From Methanobrevibacter woesei (GTDB lineage: Archaea; Methanobacteriota; Methanobacteria; Methanobacteriales; Methanobacteriaceae), in the NCBI RefSeq assembly GCF_003111605.1, contig NZ_MZGU01000004.1, positions 124,001-188,000 on the forward strand: a stretch of DNA of 64,000 nucleotides. Reading direction: 5' to 3'. A model generated the notes under the pieces. The model worked only from the letters and a program-made list of their open reading frames with translations, searched no databases and had not been told where the DNA came from. Below, one piece after another: positions 54,512 through 64,000 of the stretch (the stretch's first letter is position 1; each line of letters begins with the position of its first letter). The translations under genes and the position numbers were made by a program.

Positions 54512-55718
54512 AAAAGCAAAAGATAAAAAAGCTCCATTAGGGGCAGATATTACTATTGAAAATTTCACTAATGAAGAGGTAAATGCTTTAGATTTATTAG
54601 ATGATTTTGATGATGTTTCTAAGAAAACTAAAGATGCTCTTCTAAAAGTTGGGGTAGATACTGAAGAAAAAGGAAGATCTGCTTCATTTTTCCAAATGGA
54701 TCAAAGTAATATTTTTAGTAGTTTATTGTCTGATTCAATTGAATTAATGAATGTGGGTGCTGCTTTAGAAAAACATCATTGGTTAAAAGATTATTTCTGG
54801 AATGCTGTAAAACCAGACACTGATAAATATACTGCAAAAACTGCTTTAGTTGAAGAAGAAACTGGCACTAAAAGTGGTTATTTCATCAGGTCTTTACCTA
54901 ACACTCATGAAATTCTTCCTGTTCAAGCATGTATGTTTATTGGTGATGAAGCAGTTATGCAAACTTCACACAATATTGTTATAGCTGAAGAAAATTCTGA
55001 ACTTCATTTGATTACTGGTTGTGCAACTGGTGATGATGTTTTATCAGCATTGCATGTTGGAATTACTGAAGTTTATTTAAAACCAGGTTCTAAACTTACA
55101 TTTACAATGGTTCATAATTGGGCGGAACAGGTAGAAGTACGTCCTAGAACTGGAATTAGGATTGCAGATAATGCAACTTACTTAAATAATTACATTTTAA
55201 CTAGTCCTGTACATTCAATTCAATCTTATCCTACTGCTTATTGTGATGGAGTTAACTCAAGAGCTATTTTCCAAAGTATCCAAGGAGGTACTAAAGATTC
55301 TACAATTGATGTAGGTTCTAGAGCTTATCTTAATGCTCCAGGTTCTAAAGCTGAAATTATTTCACGTTCTGTATCTCAAGATCAATCCCAAATTTACTCT
55401 AGGGGACATTTAGCAGGTACTGTTCCTGATGTTAGAGGACATTTAGAGTGTCATGGTTTAGTTCTATCTGATGATAGTATGATTTATGCAGTTCCTGAAC
55501 TTGAAGCTAGTTCTGCTAACTTAGAATTATCTCACGAAGCTGCTGTTGGTAGAATTGATGAAGAAGAGATTAATTATCTAACATCTAGAGGAATTAGTGA
55601 AGAAGAAGCAGCGTCTATGATTGTTAGAGGATTTTTAAGTATGGATATTACTGGTCTTCCAGATGAATTAGCTGCTGAAACTCAAAAAATGATTGATATG
55701 AGTGTTGAAGGAATTTAA
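54486..55718 (+). CDS. sufB: Fe-S assembly scaffold SufB
   Basis: Scaffold partner of SufC, beta-helix SufB/D family. Landmarks: TALVEEETGTKSGYFIRSLPNTHE, VHNWAEQVEVRPRTG and C-terminal LSHEAAVGRIDEEEINYLTSRG with the conserved SufBD end. 410 residues from GTG 54486, which has AAGGATG 8 bases upstream and gives an MRNVAQDAEKAKDKKAPLG N terminus that fits archaeal relatives as I recall them; ATG 54462 or GTG 54495 are alternatives. All overlap sufC. Confidence 0.85.
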   Translation: MRNVAQDAEKAKDKKAPLGADITIENFTNEEVNALDLLDDFDDVSKKTKDALLKVGVDTEEKGRSASFFQMDQSNIFSSLLSDSIELMNVGAALEKHHWLKDYFWNAVKPDTDKYTAKTALVEEETGTKSGYFIRSLPNTHEILPVQACMFIGDEAVMQTSHNIVIAEENSELHLITGCATGDDVLSALHVGITEVYLKPGSKLTFTMVHNWAEQVEVRPRTGIRIADNATYLNNYILTSPVHSIQSYPTAYCDGVNSRAIFQSIQGGTKDSTIDVGSRAYLNAPGSKAEIISRSVSQDQSQIYSRGHLAGTVPDVRGHLECHGLVLSDDSMIYAVPELEASSANLELSHEAAVGRIDEEEINYLTSRGISEEEAASMIVRGFLSMDITGLPDELAAETQKMIDMSVEGI

Positions 55719-55819
55719 TCCTTCTTTTTTCTATTTTTTTTATTTTTTTTAAGATTTTGGTGTGTCTTAACTTTCCTGTTTTAGTATATAAAGTTTGTGG
55801 CTTTTTTTTCTAAGTAACC
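55719..55819. other. gap after sufB, T-rich
   Basis: T-runs at 55730-55750 close behind the sufB stop are the likely U-rich termination site (the kind of site FttA uses). A second T-run lies at 55801-55810, just before the mvh TATA box. No gene seen. Confidence 0.5.
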
Positions 55820-56032
55820 TTTATATTAATTGTTCGCATAATATATAATTAGTACATTAATGTTATGCTGAGCTAGCTCATTAAGTACATAAAATTGTGA
55901 CTTACGACAAAAAAACCTTTTGTCTAAGTATAAAATTGAAATTTTCATGAAAATATTGTTGTGATTTGGGGAACAAGTTTTTTATGGAGATTTAAGATGA
56001 ATAAAAAATTTTAATAGAGGAGGAAAAACTCT
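55820..56032 (+). promoter_or_regulatory. mvh promoter and structured leader
   Basis: TATA core TTTATATTA at 55820-55828 predicts a start near 55848-55850. The leader has hairpin 1: GTAC 55852-55855 and TTAATG 55857-55862 with CATTAAGTAC 55879-55888; hairpin 2: ACTTA 55900-55904 and GACAAAA 55906-55912 with TTTTGTCTAAGT 55918-55929, 12 bp; and a palindrome ATTTTC/GAAAAT at 55941-55954. GAGGAGG before the mvhD ATG is the ribosome-binding site. A second TATA-like element at 55839-55849 is possible. Confidence 0.6.
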
Positions 56033-56458
56033 ATGGCTGATGATATAAAAATTGTAATGTTTTGTTGCAACTGGTGTTCCTATGGAGGAGCTGACACAGC
56101 AGGTACTGCAAGGATGCAATACCCACCGAATATTAGAGTTATTCGTGTAATGTGTTCTGGAAGAATTGACCCTCAATTTGTTTTAAAAGCATTCCAAGAA
56201 GGTGCTGATGGGGTATTTGTAGCTGGATGTCACATGGGTGACTGCCACTATGATGCAGGTAATTATAAATTAGATCGTAGAATGAGATTAATTTATAAAT
56301 TAGTTGAAGATATGGGAATTGGAAGAGAAAGAGTACACCACGACTGGATTTCTGCATCTGAAGGTGAAAAATTCTCTGAAGCTGTTAAAATGATGGTTAA
56401 CAGAATTAAGGCTTTAGGCCCAGCTCCATTAAAAGAACAATTAGAAGCTGAAGGATAA
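56033..56458 (+). CDS. mvhD: F420-non-reducing hydrogenase iron-sulfur subunit D
   Basis: 141-residue [2Fe-2S] protein connecting MvhAG with heterodisulfide reductase HdrA. Cys residues are at [11 protein letters not shown] (near 14), VMCSGRID (near 38), and GCHMGDCHY (near 65). Cluster-ligand assignment is from the family. First gene of mvhDGAB, with GAGGAGG upstream. Confidence 0.95.
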   Translation: MADDIKIVMFCCNWCSYGGADTAGTARMQYPPNIRVIRVMCSGRIDPQFVLKAFQEGADGVFVAGCHMGDCHYDAGNYKLDRRMRLIYKLVEDMGIGRERVHHDWISASEGEKFSEAVKMMVNRIKALGPAPLKEQLEAEG

Positions 56459-56473
56459 ATTGGAGGAGTTAAT

Positions 56474-57400
<927 letters not shown>

Positions 57401-57402
57401 AT

Positions 57403-58827
57403 ATGGTTAAACTTACTATGGAACCAGTAACTCGTATTGAAGGTCACGCTAAAATTACCGTAGAACTTGACGATGCTGGAAATGTTGTAGACACTAAATT
57501 ACATGTTATGGAATTTAGAGGATTCGAAAAATTCTTACAAGGTCGTCCTATTGAAGAAGTAGCTAGAATTGTTCCTAGAATTTGTGGTATTTGTGATGTA
57601 CAACACCACTTAGCAGCTGCTAAAGCTACTGACCAAATCTTTGGATTCAAAGATGAAGAAATCTTACCAGCAGCTTACAAAATGAGAGAAATTATGAACT
57701 GGGGTTCATTCATGCACTCTCACGCACTTCACTTCTACTTCTTAGCTGCACCTGATTTTATCATTCCTGATGGAACCAGATCCACTAGAAATGTTTTCCA
57801 AATCATTAAAGACCAACCTGAAATCGCTCTTCAAGCTATTGAAATCAGAAGAAACGGTTTAGAAATGGTAAGAAAAATCGGTGGTCGTCCTATTCACCCA
57901 ACTTCATCTACTCCTGGTGGTATTTCCACTTCATTAGATGATGAAACTCAAGCTGACTTATTAAACAGAGCTAAAAGAAATGTTGAATTAGCTCAAGCTA
58001 CTTTAGACTTAGCTGTTCCTATTTTCGAAGAAAAAATGGACTTAGTTGAATCTTTAGGTAACTTCGGTGACACTAGGCACTGTGGTCTCGTAAACGATGG
58101 TGTATGGGATGTTTACAACGGTAATGTAAGAATTAAAGATGTTGACGGTAGTATTTACACTGAATACAAAAACGAAGAATACACTGATGTTGTAGCTGAA
58201 CACGTAAAACCTTACTCCTGGTTAAAATTCCCTTACATTAAAGAATTAGGATACCCAGAAGGTATTTACAGAGTTGCTCCATTATCCAGGCTTAACGTAG
58301 CTGACAAAATGCCTGATGCAGCACCATTAGCACAAGCTGCATTTGAAGACTTCCACGACAAATTCGGATACGCACAAGCACCATTATTATTCCACTGGGC
58401 TAGACTTATTGAGTTATTAGCTGCTGCTGAATGTGCTGCTGATGCTTTAGATCAAGATTTATCTGGTGAAAAATTCCCAGGTGAATTAGAAAGAACTGCT
58501 GGTAGAGGTGTAGGTATTGTTGAAGCTGCTCGTGGTACTTTAATCCATGATTACGAAACCGATGAAAATGGTTTAGTATCTAAAGCTAACATTGTTGTAG
58601 CAACCATCCAAAACAACCCTGCTATGGAAATGGGTATTCAACAAGTAGCTAAAGATTACATCAAACCTGGTGTCGAAATCGATGATAAAATCTTTAACTT
58701 AATGGAAATGGTTATCAGAGCTTACGATCCATGTTTATCCTGTGCAACTCATACTATGGATAGTCAAATGAGATTAGCTGAAGTAGATATTGTAGACAGT
58801 GAAGGAAACATCATTAAAAAATTCTAA
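57403..58827 (+). CDS. mvhA: F420-non-reducing hydrogenase large subunit A
   Basis: [NiFe]-hydrogenase catalytic subunit. The four Ni ligands are in [10 protein letters not shown] near residue 60 and DPCLSCATH near 445. All four are Cys, so there is no selenocysteine. C-terminal maturation cut is expected after His in SCATH, removing about 24 residues; the protease is not in the window. 474 residues. Two bases after mvhG. Confidence 0.96.
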   Translation: MVKLTMEPVTRIEGHAKITVELDDAGNVVDTKLHVMEFRGFEKFLQGRPIEEVARIVPRICGICDVQHHLAAAKATDQIFGFKDEEILPAAYKMREIMNWGSFMHSHALHFYFLAAPDFIIPDGTRSTRNVFQIIKDQPEIALQAIEIRRNGLEMVRKIGGRPIHPTSSTPGGISTSLDDETQADLLNRAKRNVELAQATLDLAVPIFEEKMDLVESLGNFGDTRHCGLVNDGVWDVYNGNVRIKDVDGSIYTEYKNEEYTDVVAEHVKPYSWLKFPYIKELGYPEGIYRVAPLSRLNVADKMPDAAPLAQAAFEDFHDKFGYAQAPLLFHWARLIELLAAAECAADALDQDLSGEKFPGELERTAGRGVGIVEAARGTLIHDYETDENGLVSKANIVVATIQNNPAMEMGIQQVAKDYIKPGVEIDDKIFNLMEMVIRAYDPCLSCATHTMDSQMRLAEVDIVDSEGNIIKKF

Positions 58828-58843
58828 ATAAGGGGTTATAATA

Positions 58844-60085
58844 ATGATAGTATTTAACGAAGATGGATGTATAAGATGTGGTGCTTGTGAAGGTACTTGT
58901 CCAACTTCAGCTATTGATGTAACTCCTACATACATCCAACACTGTGATACCTGTGGCGGAGAACCAAAATGTGCTGAAGTTTGTCCAGAAGGCGCTTTAA
59001 AAGTAGAATACTTATCTATTGATGAAGACTCTATGGATCAACCAAGATTAATCTTCAATTCTACTTTATGTAATGCTTGTGGTAAATGTGAAGAAGCATG
59101 CCCACAACAAACTTGTAAACTCACAGGTAATGACTTGATGGGAGTAGAAGGATTCTGTGTAATGTGTCAAAAATGTGTGGACATTTGTCCTGCTGATGCT
59201 ATTGGAATTCCTGGTATTATTGAACCTAAAGAATGTGAAATTGATATCGAAGGTAAAGGTGCTGTTTACATAGCTGACTGTAAAGGCTGTGGAACATGTG
59301 TTGATGAATGTCCTGTACAAGCTATTTCTATTGATAGTATTGGTGAAAAAATTACTATTAATGAAGATGTTTGTATTAAATGTGGTGTATGTTCTCAAAC
59401 CTGTCCTTGGAATGAATTATACATTTCTGAAAAAGTACCAGTCAAACGTACTAAAGAAATTAAAGCTTTCGATTTAGAAACCTCCAAATGTATTGGTTGT
59501 AACACTTGTGTTGAAGCATGTCCTGGAGATTTCATTAAAACTGAAGGTAACACTTTAACTGTACTTCTCCCTGAAGTTTGTGCTGCATGTAGTTTATGTG
59601 TAAATCTTTGTCCTACTGATGCTCTTTCAATTGATGTTGAATGGGGAACTCCTGCACCTGCAGATGACGAAGGTTTAGGATACGATGCTGAAAAATGTGA
59701 CTTTATTGGTGCATGTGCTAATAAATGTCCAACTCAAGCTATTCGTGTTGTCACTAAAACTGGTATGTTATGTCCTGATATGGTACAAGTTGATGAGGAA
59801 CCTTCATTCACTAGTTGTATTAGATGTGGAGCTTGTGCTGCTGTCTGTTCCGAAGATGCATTAATCGTTGGTTCTATTGAAAAAGTAATTGACGGTGAAA
59901 CTGTATTAAGAGACAGAATAGAGTTCAACCCATCTAAATGTACTGAATGTGGTGACTGTGTAAATGCATGTGCATATAACATGATCAAGTTAACTGGTGA
60001 TAAAAAATTACCTGTTGCTGGATTCTGTACTTTATGTGGTCAATGTATTGAAGCATGTCCTCAAGACGCTTTATGTGATAAATAA
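58844..60085 (+). CDS. mvhB: polyferredoxin MvhB with 12 [4Fe-4S] motifs
   Basis: 413-residue protein of tandem ferredoxin units. I count twelve CxxCxxCxxxC-type motifs. Ten fit the standard pattern; the second is CDTC...CAEVCP with a longer spacing, and the ninth is CDFIGACANKCP. Two end C-S or C-A instead of CP (CAAVCSED, CVNACAYN). Thought to serve electron transfer with MvhADG, though its exact partner is unclear. Last gene of the operon. Confidence 0.95.
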   Translation: MIVFNEDGCIRCGACEGTCPTSAIDVTPTYIQHCDTCGGEPKCAEVCPEGALKVEYLSIDEDSMDQPRLIFNSTLCNACGKCEEACPQQTCKLTGNDLMGVEGFCVMCQKCVDICPADAIGIPGIIEPKECEIDIEGKGAVYIADCKGCGTCVDECPVQAISIDSIGEKITINEDVCIKCGVCSQTCPWNELYISEKVPVKRTKEIKAFDLETSKCIGCNTCVEACPGDFIKTEGNTLTVLLPEVCAACSLCVNLCPTDALSIDVEWGTPAPADDEGLGYDAEKCDFIGACANKCPTQAIRVVTKTGMLCPDMVQVDEEPSFTSCIRCGACAAVCSEDALIVGSIEKVIDGETVLRDRIEFNPSKCTECGDCVNACAYNMIKLTGDKKLPVAGFCTLCGQCIEACPQDALCDK

Positions 60086-60125
60086 GGTGGTTAATTCCAC
60101 CCTTTTTATTTCTTTTTTTTTTTTA
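60083..60125 (+). terminator. mvh operon terminator
   Basis: GGTGG (60086-60090) pairs with CCACC (60097-60101); the stem starts right after the mvhB stop, and long T-runs follow at 60103-60124. This is probably the transcript end and also faces the convergent pyrC gene. Confidence 0.7.
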
Positions 60126-60144
60126 AAAAAATTAGTAGTTTTTT

Positions 60145-61401
60145 TTATAAATTATCCATAACTATTTTTCCTGACACTATTGTCATTACTTGTTTTCCTT
60201 TGTATGGATATTTATCAAATGGTGAGTATTCTGCTTTTGTTTTAAATGAATCTATATTGATTTTACCTTCTTTTTTCAAATCGATTACTGTAAAATCTGC
60301 ATCTTTTCCAATAGCTATTTCACCTTTGTTTTTTAATTGGAATCTTTCTGATGCATTTTTTGAAAGTATGTTAGGTATTAAATTTAAATCAATATTTCCT
60401 TTATTTACTTCAGTTAATAGTAATGGAACCACTGTTTCTAAATTTGGTATTCCTGGTGATGAATTCCAGGTTCCTTGTGTTTTTTCTTCTAATGTGTGTG
60501 GAGCATGGTCAGTTCCAATTATTGTATTTTCATCAATATCTGCTATATCAATGCTTTCCTCTTTTGTTCTTAGTGGGGGATTTGTTTTTACTAATGTACC
60601 ATATACCTCATAAGCATCATTAGTTAATAATAAATGGTGTGGTGTAAATTCCCAGCTTATATCCATAAATTTCCTAGCATTTTGTGCTTGAAGTAATGAT
60701 TTACTGGAGCTTAAATGGCATATATGTAATGAAAGATTATTTTCATCAGATAATTCTATGGCCTGTTTAACTGAAACATCTTCACTAATAGCTGGTCTTC
60801 CATAACTGTAATCAATTGCATTTTGATTTTCTTTTTCTTTTAATTTTTCAGAACTTTTATTAACTATCTCTTGGTTTTCACAGTGAGTACATACCAACCC
60901 ATTATAATCTGTTTCTCTTTTTAACTTTCCTAAATCTTTAAATATTTGTTCAAGTGCACTGTCACTTTCCAAATCCATAAATATTTTGTAAGCTATTGGT
61001 TTTAAGCTTTGTACTTTTTTCATCTCTTCATAATTGTTTACTCCTGCTTGAAGTTCAAAGTTTACAATACTTTTTTTCTTTCCAATAGCTAATTTTTCTT
61101 TAAATGCTTTGTAGGTATTTGTTTTTGGAAGTGTATTTGGCATATCTATAACTGTTGTAAATCCACCATTTGCTGCACTTTCACTTCCACTTTTAAAATC
61201 TTCTTTATGTGTTAAACCAGGATCTCTAAAATGTACATGAGGATCAATAAAACCAGGTAAAATAATATTGGATTTTATGTCTATGGTTTTCTCTCCTTTT
61301 AGGGGTGTTTTTGAGATTTCTTTTATTATTCCATTTTCCACTCCAATAAAATATTCTCCATTTTCATTTAATAATTTGCAATTTTTAATAACTAAATCCA
61401 T
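60145..61401 (-). CDS. pyrC: dihydroorotase
   Basis: Zn-dependent dihydroorotase of pyrimidine synthesis, class I. Metal site HVHFRDPG near residue 58, catalytic and metal residues in HCEN near 175 and HICHLSS near 227, and TDHAPHT near 296. 418 residues. ATG 61401 has GGAG 8 bases upstream and is chosen over GTG 61410. PyrD/PyrK are at 14-15.8 kb. Confidence 0.94.
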   Translation of the reverse strand: MDLVIKNCKLLNENGEYFIGVENGIIKEISKTPLKGEKTIDIKSNIILPGFIDPHVHFRDPGLTHKEDFKSGSESAANGGFTTVIDMPNTLPKTNTYKAFKEKLAIGKKKSIVNFELQAGVNNYEEMKKVQSLKPIAYKIFMDLESDSALEQIFKDLGKLKRETDYNGLVCTHCENQEIVNKSSEKLKEKENQNAIDYSYGRPAISEDVSVKQAIELSDENNLSLHICHLSSSKSLLQAQNARKFMDISWEFTPHHLLLTNDAYEVYGTLVKTNPPLRTKEESIDIADIDENTIIGTDHAPHTLEEKTQGTWNSSPGIPNLETVVPLLLTEVNKGNIDLNLIPNILSKNASERFQLKNKGEIAIGKDADFTVIDLKKEGKINIDSFKTKAEYSPFDKYPYKGKQVMTIVSGKIVMDNL

Positions 61402-61462
61402 AGTTAACACTCCATTATATCTGTTTTAATATTGGATTCTATTTTTTATATTTTTTTATACT

Positions 61463-62593
61463 ATGAAATTAATATTTGATATTATGTCTTTAAAAGATTT
61501 TATCAAATCTATTAACTTACGTGATACTGGATTATTTTGGAAGGATTATGAAGCTAGAGATGAAAATAACTACAAAAAATCTGAAGGAGATATCAATTTA
61601 ATAGCTGATTTTACAGAATATTCTCCATTACATAATGGACATTTTCATTGTATGAAAACAGCTGTTTCAAAGGTTCCAAATAGCATTTTTGTAGCTATTG
61701 TTCCAGGATTATTTGAAAGAAGTGGTAGGGGATTACCTTATATTCTTTCCCGTGATGTTAGAGCGGAAATTGCTGTTTCAGTAGGTGCAGATATTGTTGT
61801 TGAAGGTCCTCCAATGGGAATCATGGGTTCAGGCCAGTATTCTCTTTGTTTAGCTCGTATGTTTCAAGTATTAAGTACTGATTTTATTCCTAGGGGTTAT
61901 AAACCCTTTGATGGGTTTGATAACATTTTAGATAGAATAACTATGGGTCACGGTATTGCTCCTAAGCCATATAAAATAGTTGATATGGATACTGGTGAAA
62001 TTCTTTTAGAAGATAAATTGGAAGAAGATAATTATGTTATTGTTAGCTTTTCAAAATCCCTTAAAAAAATAGGATTTGATTTTAAAGATAAATTTATTTT
62101 TGTAAAAAGAATCGAAGGGGTTAGTGGCAGTTTAATCCGTGAAAGTATAGTTAATAATAGTTTAGAAGATGTAAAATCTATGATGCCTCCTGAAACTATT
62201 TCTATTTTAAAAAGGGAGATTAATAAAAATAGGGCACCTTTACATAATCTTAGGCTTGATGAAAAAATCATTGATAATGTAAATAATTTATCTTTTAAAG
62301 AATTATCAAATTTAAACTTTTTTAATGATGAATTAGCTAATAAATTTATTGAATTTAGAAAAAATAATTCTTTTAAATCAATTGATGATGTGTTAAATAT
62401 TTTACCTTACGGATTTTCTACAAATTTTAATGCTCGTGTTTTAAGCATTCTTGAAAATCCAATTGAAAAAGAAGTAATTTCTGAATATATTAAGCATTAT
62501 CCTTCAGTTATTAGGATTTTAGATTATAAAAATGAAGATGTTTTAGATTTATTTAAAAGGAAAATAAATAATGAAAATATTTCATTATTTTAG
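61463..62593 (+). CDS. HIGH-motif nucleotidyltransferase, TmcAL/YlbM-like
   Basis: 376 residues. Residues 46-62 read IADFTEYSPLHNGHF, with the HNGH of HIGH-superfamily nucleotidyltransferases in the same setting as EYNPFHNGH of bacterial tRNA-Met cytidine acetate ligase TmcAL. Then come a PYILSRDVRAEIAVSVGADIVVEGPP segment and a VSGSLIRESI ISxS-like loop. The last about 100 residues include an HhH-like stretch (FIEFRKNNSFKSIDDVLNIL). Matches the archaeal HIGH_NTase1 group; the reaction in archaea is not established to my knowledge. Start codon unsure (ATG 61463 or 61484). Confidence 0.75.
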   Translation: MKLIFDIMSLKDFIKSINLRDTGLFWKDYEARDENNYKKSEGDINLIADFTEYSPLHNGHFHCMKTAVSKVPNSIFVAIVPGLFERSGRGLPYILSRDVRAEIAVSVGADIVVEGPPMGIMGSGQYSLCLARMFQVLSTDFIPRGYKPFDGFDNILDRITMGHGIAPKPYKIVDMDTGEILLEDKLEEDNYVIVSFSKSLKKIGFDFKDKFIFVKRIEGVSGSLIRESIVNNSLEDVKSMMPPETISILKREINKNRAPLHNLRLDEKIIDNVNNLSFKELSNLNFFNDELANKFIEFRKNNSFKSIDDVLNILPYGFSTNFNARVLSILENPIEKEVISEYIKHYPSVIRILDYKNEDVLDLFKRKINNENISLF

Positions 62594-64000
62594 ATATTTC
62601 CTAAAAGATTGCTGAAGAATGTTTGTGGGTCAGTAAGTCCATAAATAGCATCTAAGAATGTAGGATAAGTATCTGTTAATAAGAATAGATATGCTAAATA
62701 GAATATGACTATTAAAATTAAAATAATCAATATTATTGTTAATACTATGTCAACAACACTTACTGGCTCTTTTCCATTGATTCTGTAATCACGTTCATGG
62801 ATTGATTTTTTAGAAGGTCTTACTGTTTGTCTTTCTTTACTGATGTTTTGACGTATTTGTTCTTCTAAAATATTTGTTTCTTCAGGTGTTCTTGAAACTG
62901 GTGTTTCCACTTCATGAATACTTCTAGTAGCTGGTTTTGGTTGAACATATAAATCATCTTGTACATATTCTTGTTGTGGTGGATATTGTTCTTGTTGTGT
63001 GTATCCTTGAGTGTATTCCATTTGTGTGTATTCTTGTTGTGGTGGATATTGTTCTTGTTGTGTGTATCCTTGAGTGTATTCCTGTGGATTGCTGTTATAT
63101 TCTTGTGGTTTTACAGGATCTAATCTAGGAGCTTGAGGTTTTTCTTTTTGATATGGTTCATATGGCTCCTCTTTCATCATTTGATTTTCATCATGAATTT
63201 GTTGATCTAGAGTACCATAATTGTTGTATGGTTCACCAGTAATTATTTCCTGCTCATATTCTCCGTAAGAGTCATCATAAGCACCAGGTTCACTAGGAAC
63301 ATATGGCTTATCCACTATAGAACCGTATTTTTCTTCATCTTTAGCTAATTGCTCACTTAAAGGCACTTCAGGTTCATCAAAATATAAATCATCGAGATAT
63401 TGTTCATATTTTTCTTCCAATGCTTTTCTTGCAGATGTTTCCTCAGGTTGATATGAATGATCAGGATATATGAACTCACTTTCTCCTGTATATGCTTCAA
63501 ATTCAGGCATTGGTTTATTAACATCTTGATAATCGATTTCATCCTGTTCAAGTTCATACATATTCTGATTTCTATAATCATTAATCCTTTGATTATCTTG
63601 AAGTGTTGAATATGTTTCTTCTTGAGCTTCAGGGAAACTTACTTCATTAGTGCTATAATCTGGTTCTGGAATTATATTATCCATTGAATCGGTTGAATAA
63701 ATTGAGTCTGTTGTTTCATATGAATTTTCAATTGGATTTTCTTGATTGAATCCGTCAAATTCATAAATATTTGACTCTTTAGTTTCATAAATATTGTTAT
63801 TTACATTATAAGTGTCTGCAGAACTAGATGCCTCTTCTGGTAAAGTTTCATTTATTTGATTATTTGGTGTTTCTGAGGATTCAGTGGTAGTGTCTGGTGT
63901 TATACCAATGATATTCTCTAAACAATCTTTACAATAAGCTTTTCCAGCTAGTTTTACAGCACATTCTTCGCATAATTCTTTTCCACAGATATTACATTGG
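62590..64000 (-). CDS. Cys-rich, Gln/Tyr-repeat membrane protein (5' end outside window)
   Basis: The frame stays open from the stop at 62590 to the window edge, so the gene is cut at its 5' end; the visible part is about 469 residues. Its earliest residues carry three CxxC pairs (CNIC, CEEC and CKDC over about 26 residues), a B-box- or LIM-like zinc motif. A long acidic, Gln/Tyr/Pro-rich region follows, with two 21-residue repeats, then a basic stretch and one C-terminal membrane helix (about 25 residues) with a short tail. Unknown function. An internal ATG at 63684 would give a shorter form without the zinc motif. Confidence 0.7.
   Translation of the reverse strand, partial: QCNICGKELCEECAVKLAGKAYCKDCLENIIGITPDTTTESSETPNNQINETLPEEASSSADTYNVNNNIYETKESNIYEFDGFNQENPIENSYETTDSIYSTDSMDNIIPEPDYSTNEVSFPEAQEETYSTLQDNQRINDYRNQNMYELEQDEIDYQDVNKPMPEFEAYTGESEFIYPDHSYQPEETSARKALEEKYEQYLDDLYFDEPEVPLSEQLAKDEEKYGSIVDKPYVPSEPGAYDDSYGEYEQEIITGEPYNNYGTLDQQIHDENQMMKEEPYEPYQKEKPQAPRLDPVKPQEYNSNPQEYTQGYTQQEQYPPQQEYTQMEYTQGYTQQEQYPPQQEYVQDDLYVQPKPATRSIHEVETPVSRTPEETNILEEQIRQNISKERQTVRPSKKSIHERDYRINGKEPVSVVDIVLTIILIILILIVIFYLAYLFLLTDTYPTFLDAIYGLTDPQTFFSNLLGNI
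62967..63082 (-). repeat. 63-bp tandem repeat in the Gln/Tyr-rich region
   Basis: Two copies, 62967-63019 and 63030-63082, are identical over 53 bases with a period of 63, so the repeat is in frame (21 codons; YTQGYTQQEQYPPQQE type). Perfect identity suggests recent duplication. Confidence 0.9.

Overview
The window comes from an AT-rich methanogenic archaeon of the order Methanobacteriales, most probably Methanobrevibacter. The evidence is direct: complete mcrBDCGA (methyl-coenzyme M reductase), mtrEDCBAFGH (methyl-H4MPT:coenzyme M methyltransferase) and mvhDGAB ([NiFe]-hydrogenase with its polyferredoxin) operons; archaeal fibrillarin/Nop5, proteasome beta and aCPSF1/FttA; coenzyme M, F420 and methanopterin biosynthesis genes; and a family-B DNA polymerase that stops right after catalytic motif C, the split-PolB arrangement known from Methanobacteriales. 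From memory, the gene order from polB1 to mvh largely follows Methanothermobacter thermautotrophicus. I saw no rRNA, tRNA, CRISPR array or insertion sequence.

Layout. 0-3.2 kb: accessory restriction-modification pair (HNH nuclease plus a C5-cytosine methyltransferase with a very large insertion). 3.4-11.7 kb: nucleotidyltransferase-like protein, DUF366-QueD-QueE operon, two multi-CBS proteins, prephenate dehydratase with no canonical start codon, two envelope proteins, and CoaC/CoaB as two overlapping ORFs. 11.7-12.1 kb: a gene-free gap holding a candidate structured small RNA. 12.1-24.4 kb: fibrillarin/Nop5, PyrD/PyrK, PolB1, ComC, PurM, FttA, proteasome beta, Taw2-like enzyme. 24.4-36.6 kb: CofG, MptA, Lrp regulator, Trm1, aminotransferase, thiamine-binding protein, PP-loop thiolase, antiporter, CNNM/CorC, DUF1922, TraB, ComB. 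36.6-60.1 kb: the methanogenesis core: Mmp7, Mmp10 (McrA arginine methylase), mcr, mtr, Mmp14, CobY, SufCB, mvh. 60.1-64 kb: dihydroorotase, a TmcAL-like HIGH nucleotidyltransferase and a partial Cys-rich, Gln/Tyr-repeat membrane protein.

How the genes work together. Mtr moves the methyl group to coenzyme M with a sodium-pumping corrinoid enzyme; Mcr releases methane and makes the heterodisulfide; MvhADG passes H2 electrons to heterodisulfide reductase (not in the window). ComB and ComC make coenzyme M, MptA starts methanopterin synthesis, CofG serves F420, CobY serves the corrinoid of MtrA, SufBC supplies Fe-S clusters (many needed by MvhB), and Mmp10 modifies McrA.

Most worth checking: (i) the 5' leaders of mcr, mtr and mvh. 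All three have the same TATA core (TTTATATTA), and their predicted transcripts begin within a few bases of a stable hairpin. The mcr leader folds on paper as a compact three-way junction with a competing stem before the ribosome-binding site, like a riboswitch. (ii) A minus-strand TATA - structured RNA - U-tract unit downstream of fibrillarin. (iii) pheA, which appears to start at AUU just behind a terminator-like hairpin. All folds were done by hand, without comparative or energy calculation.
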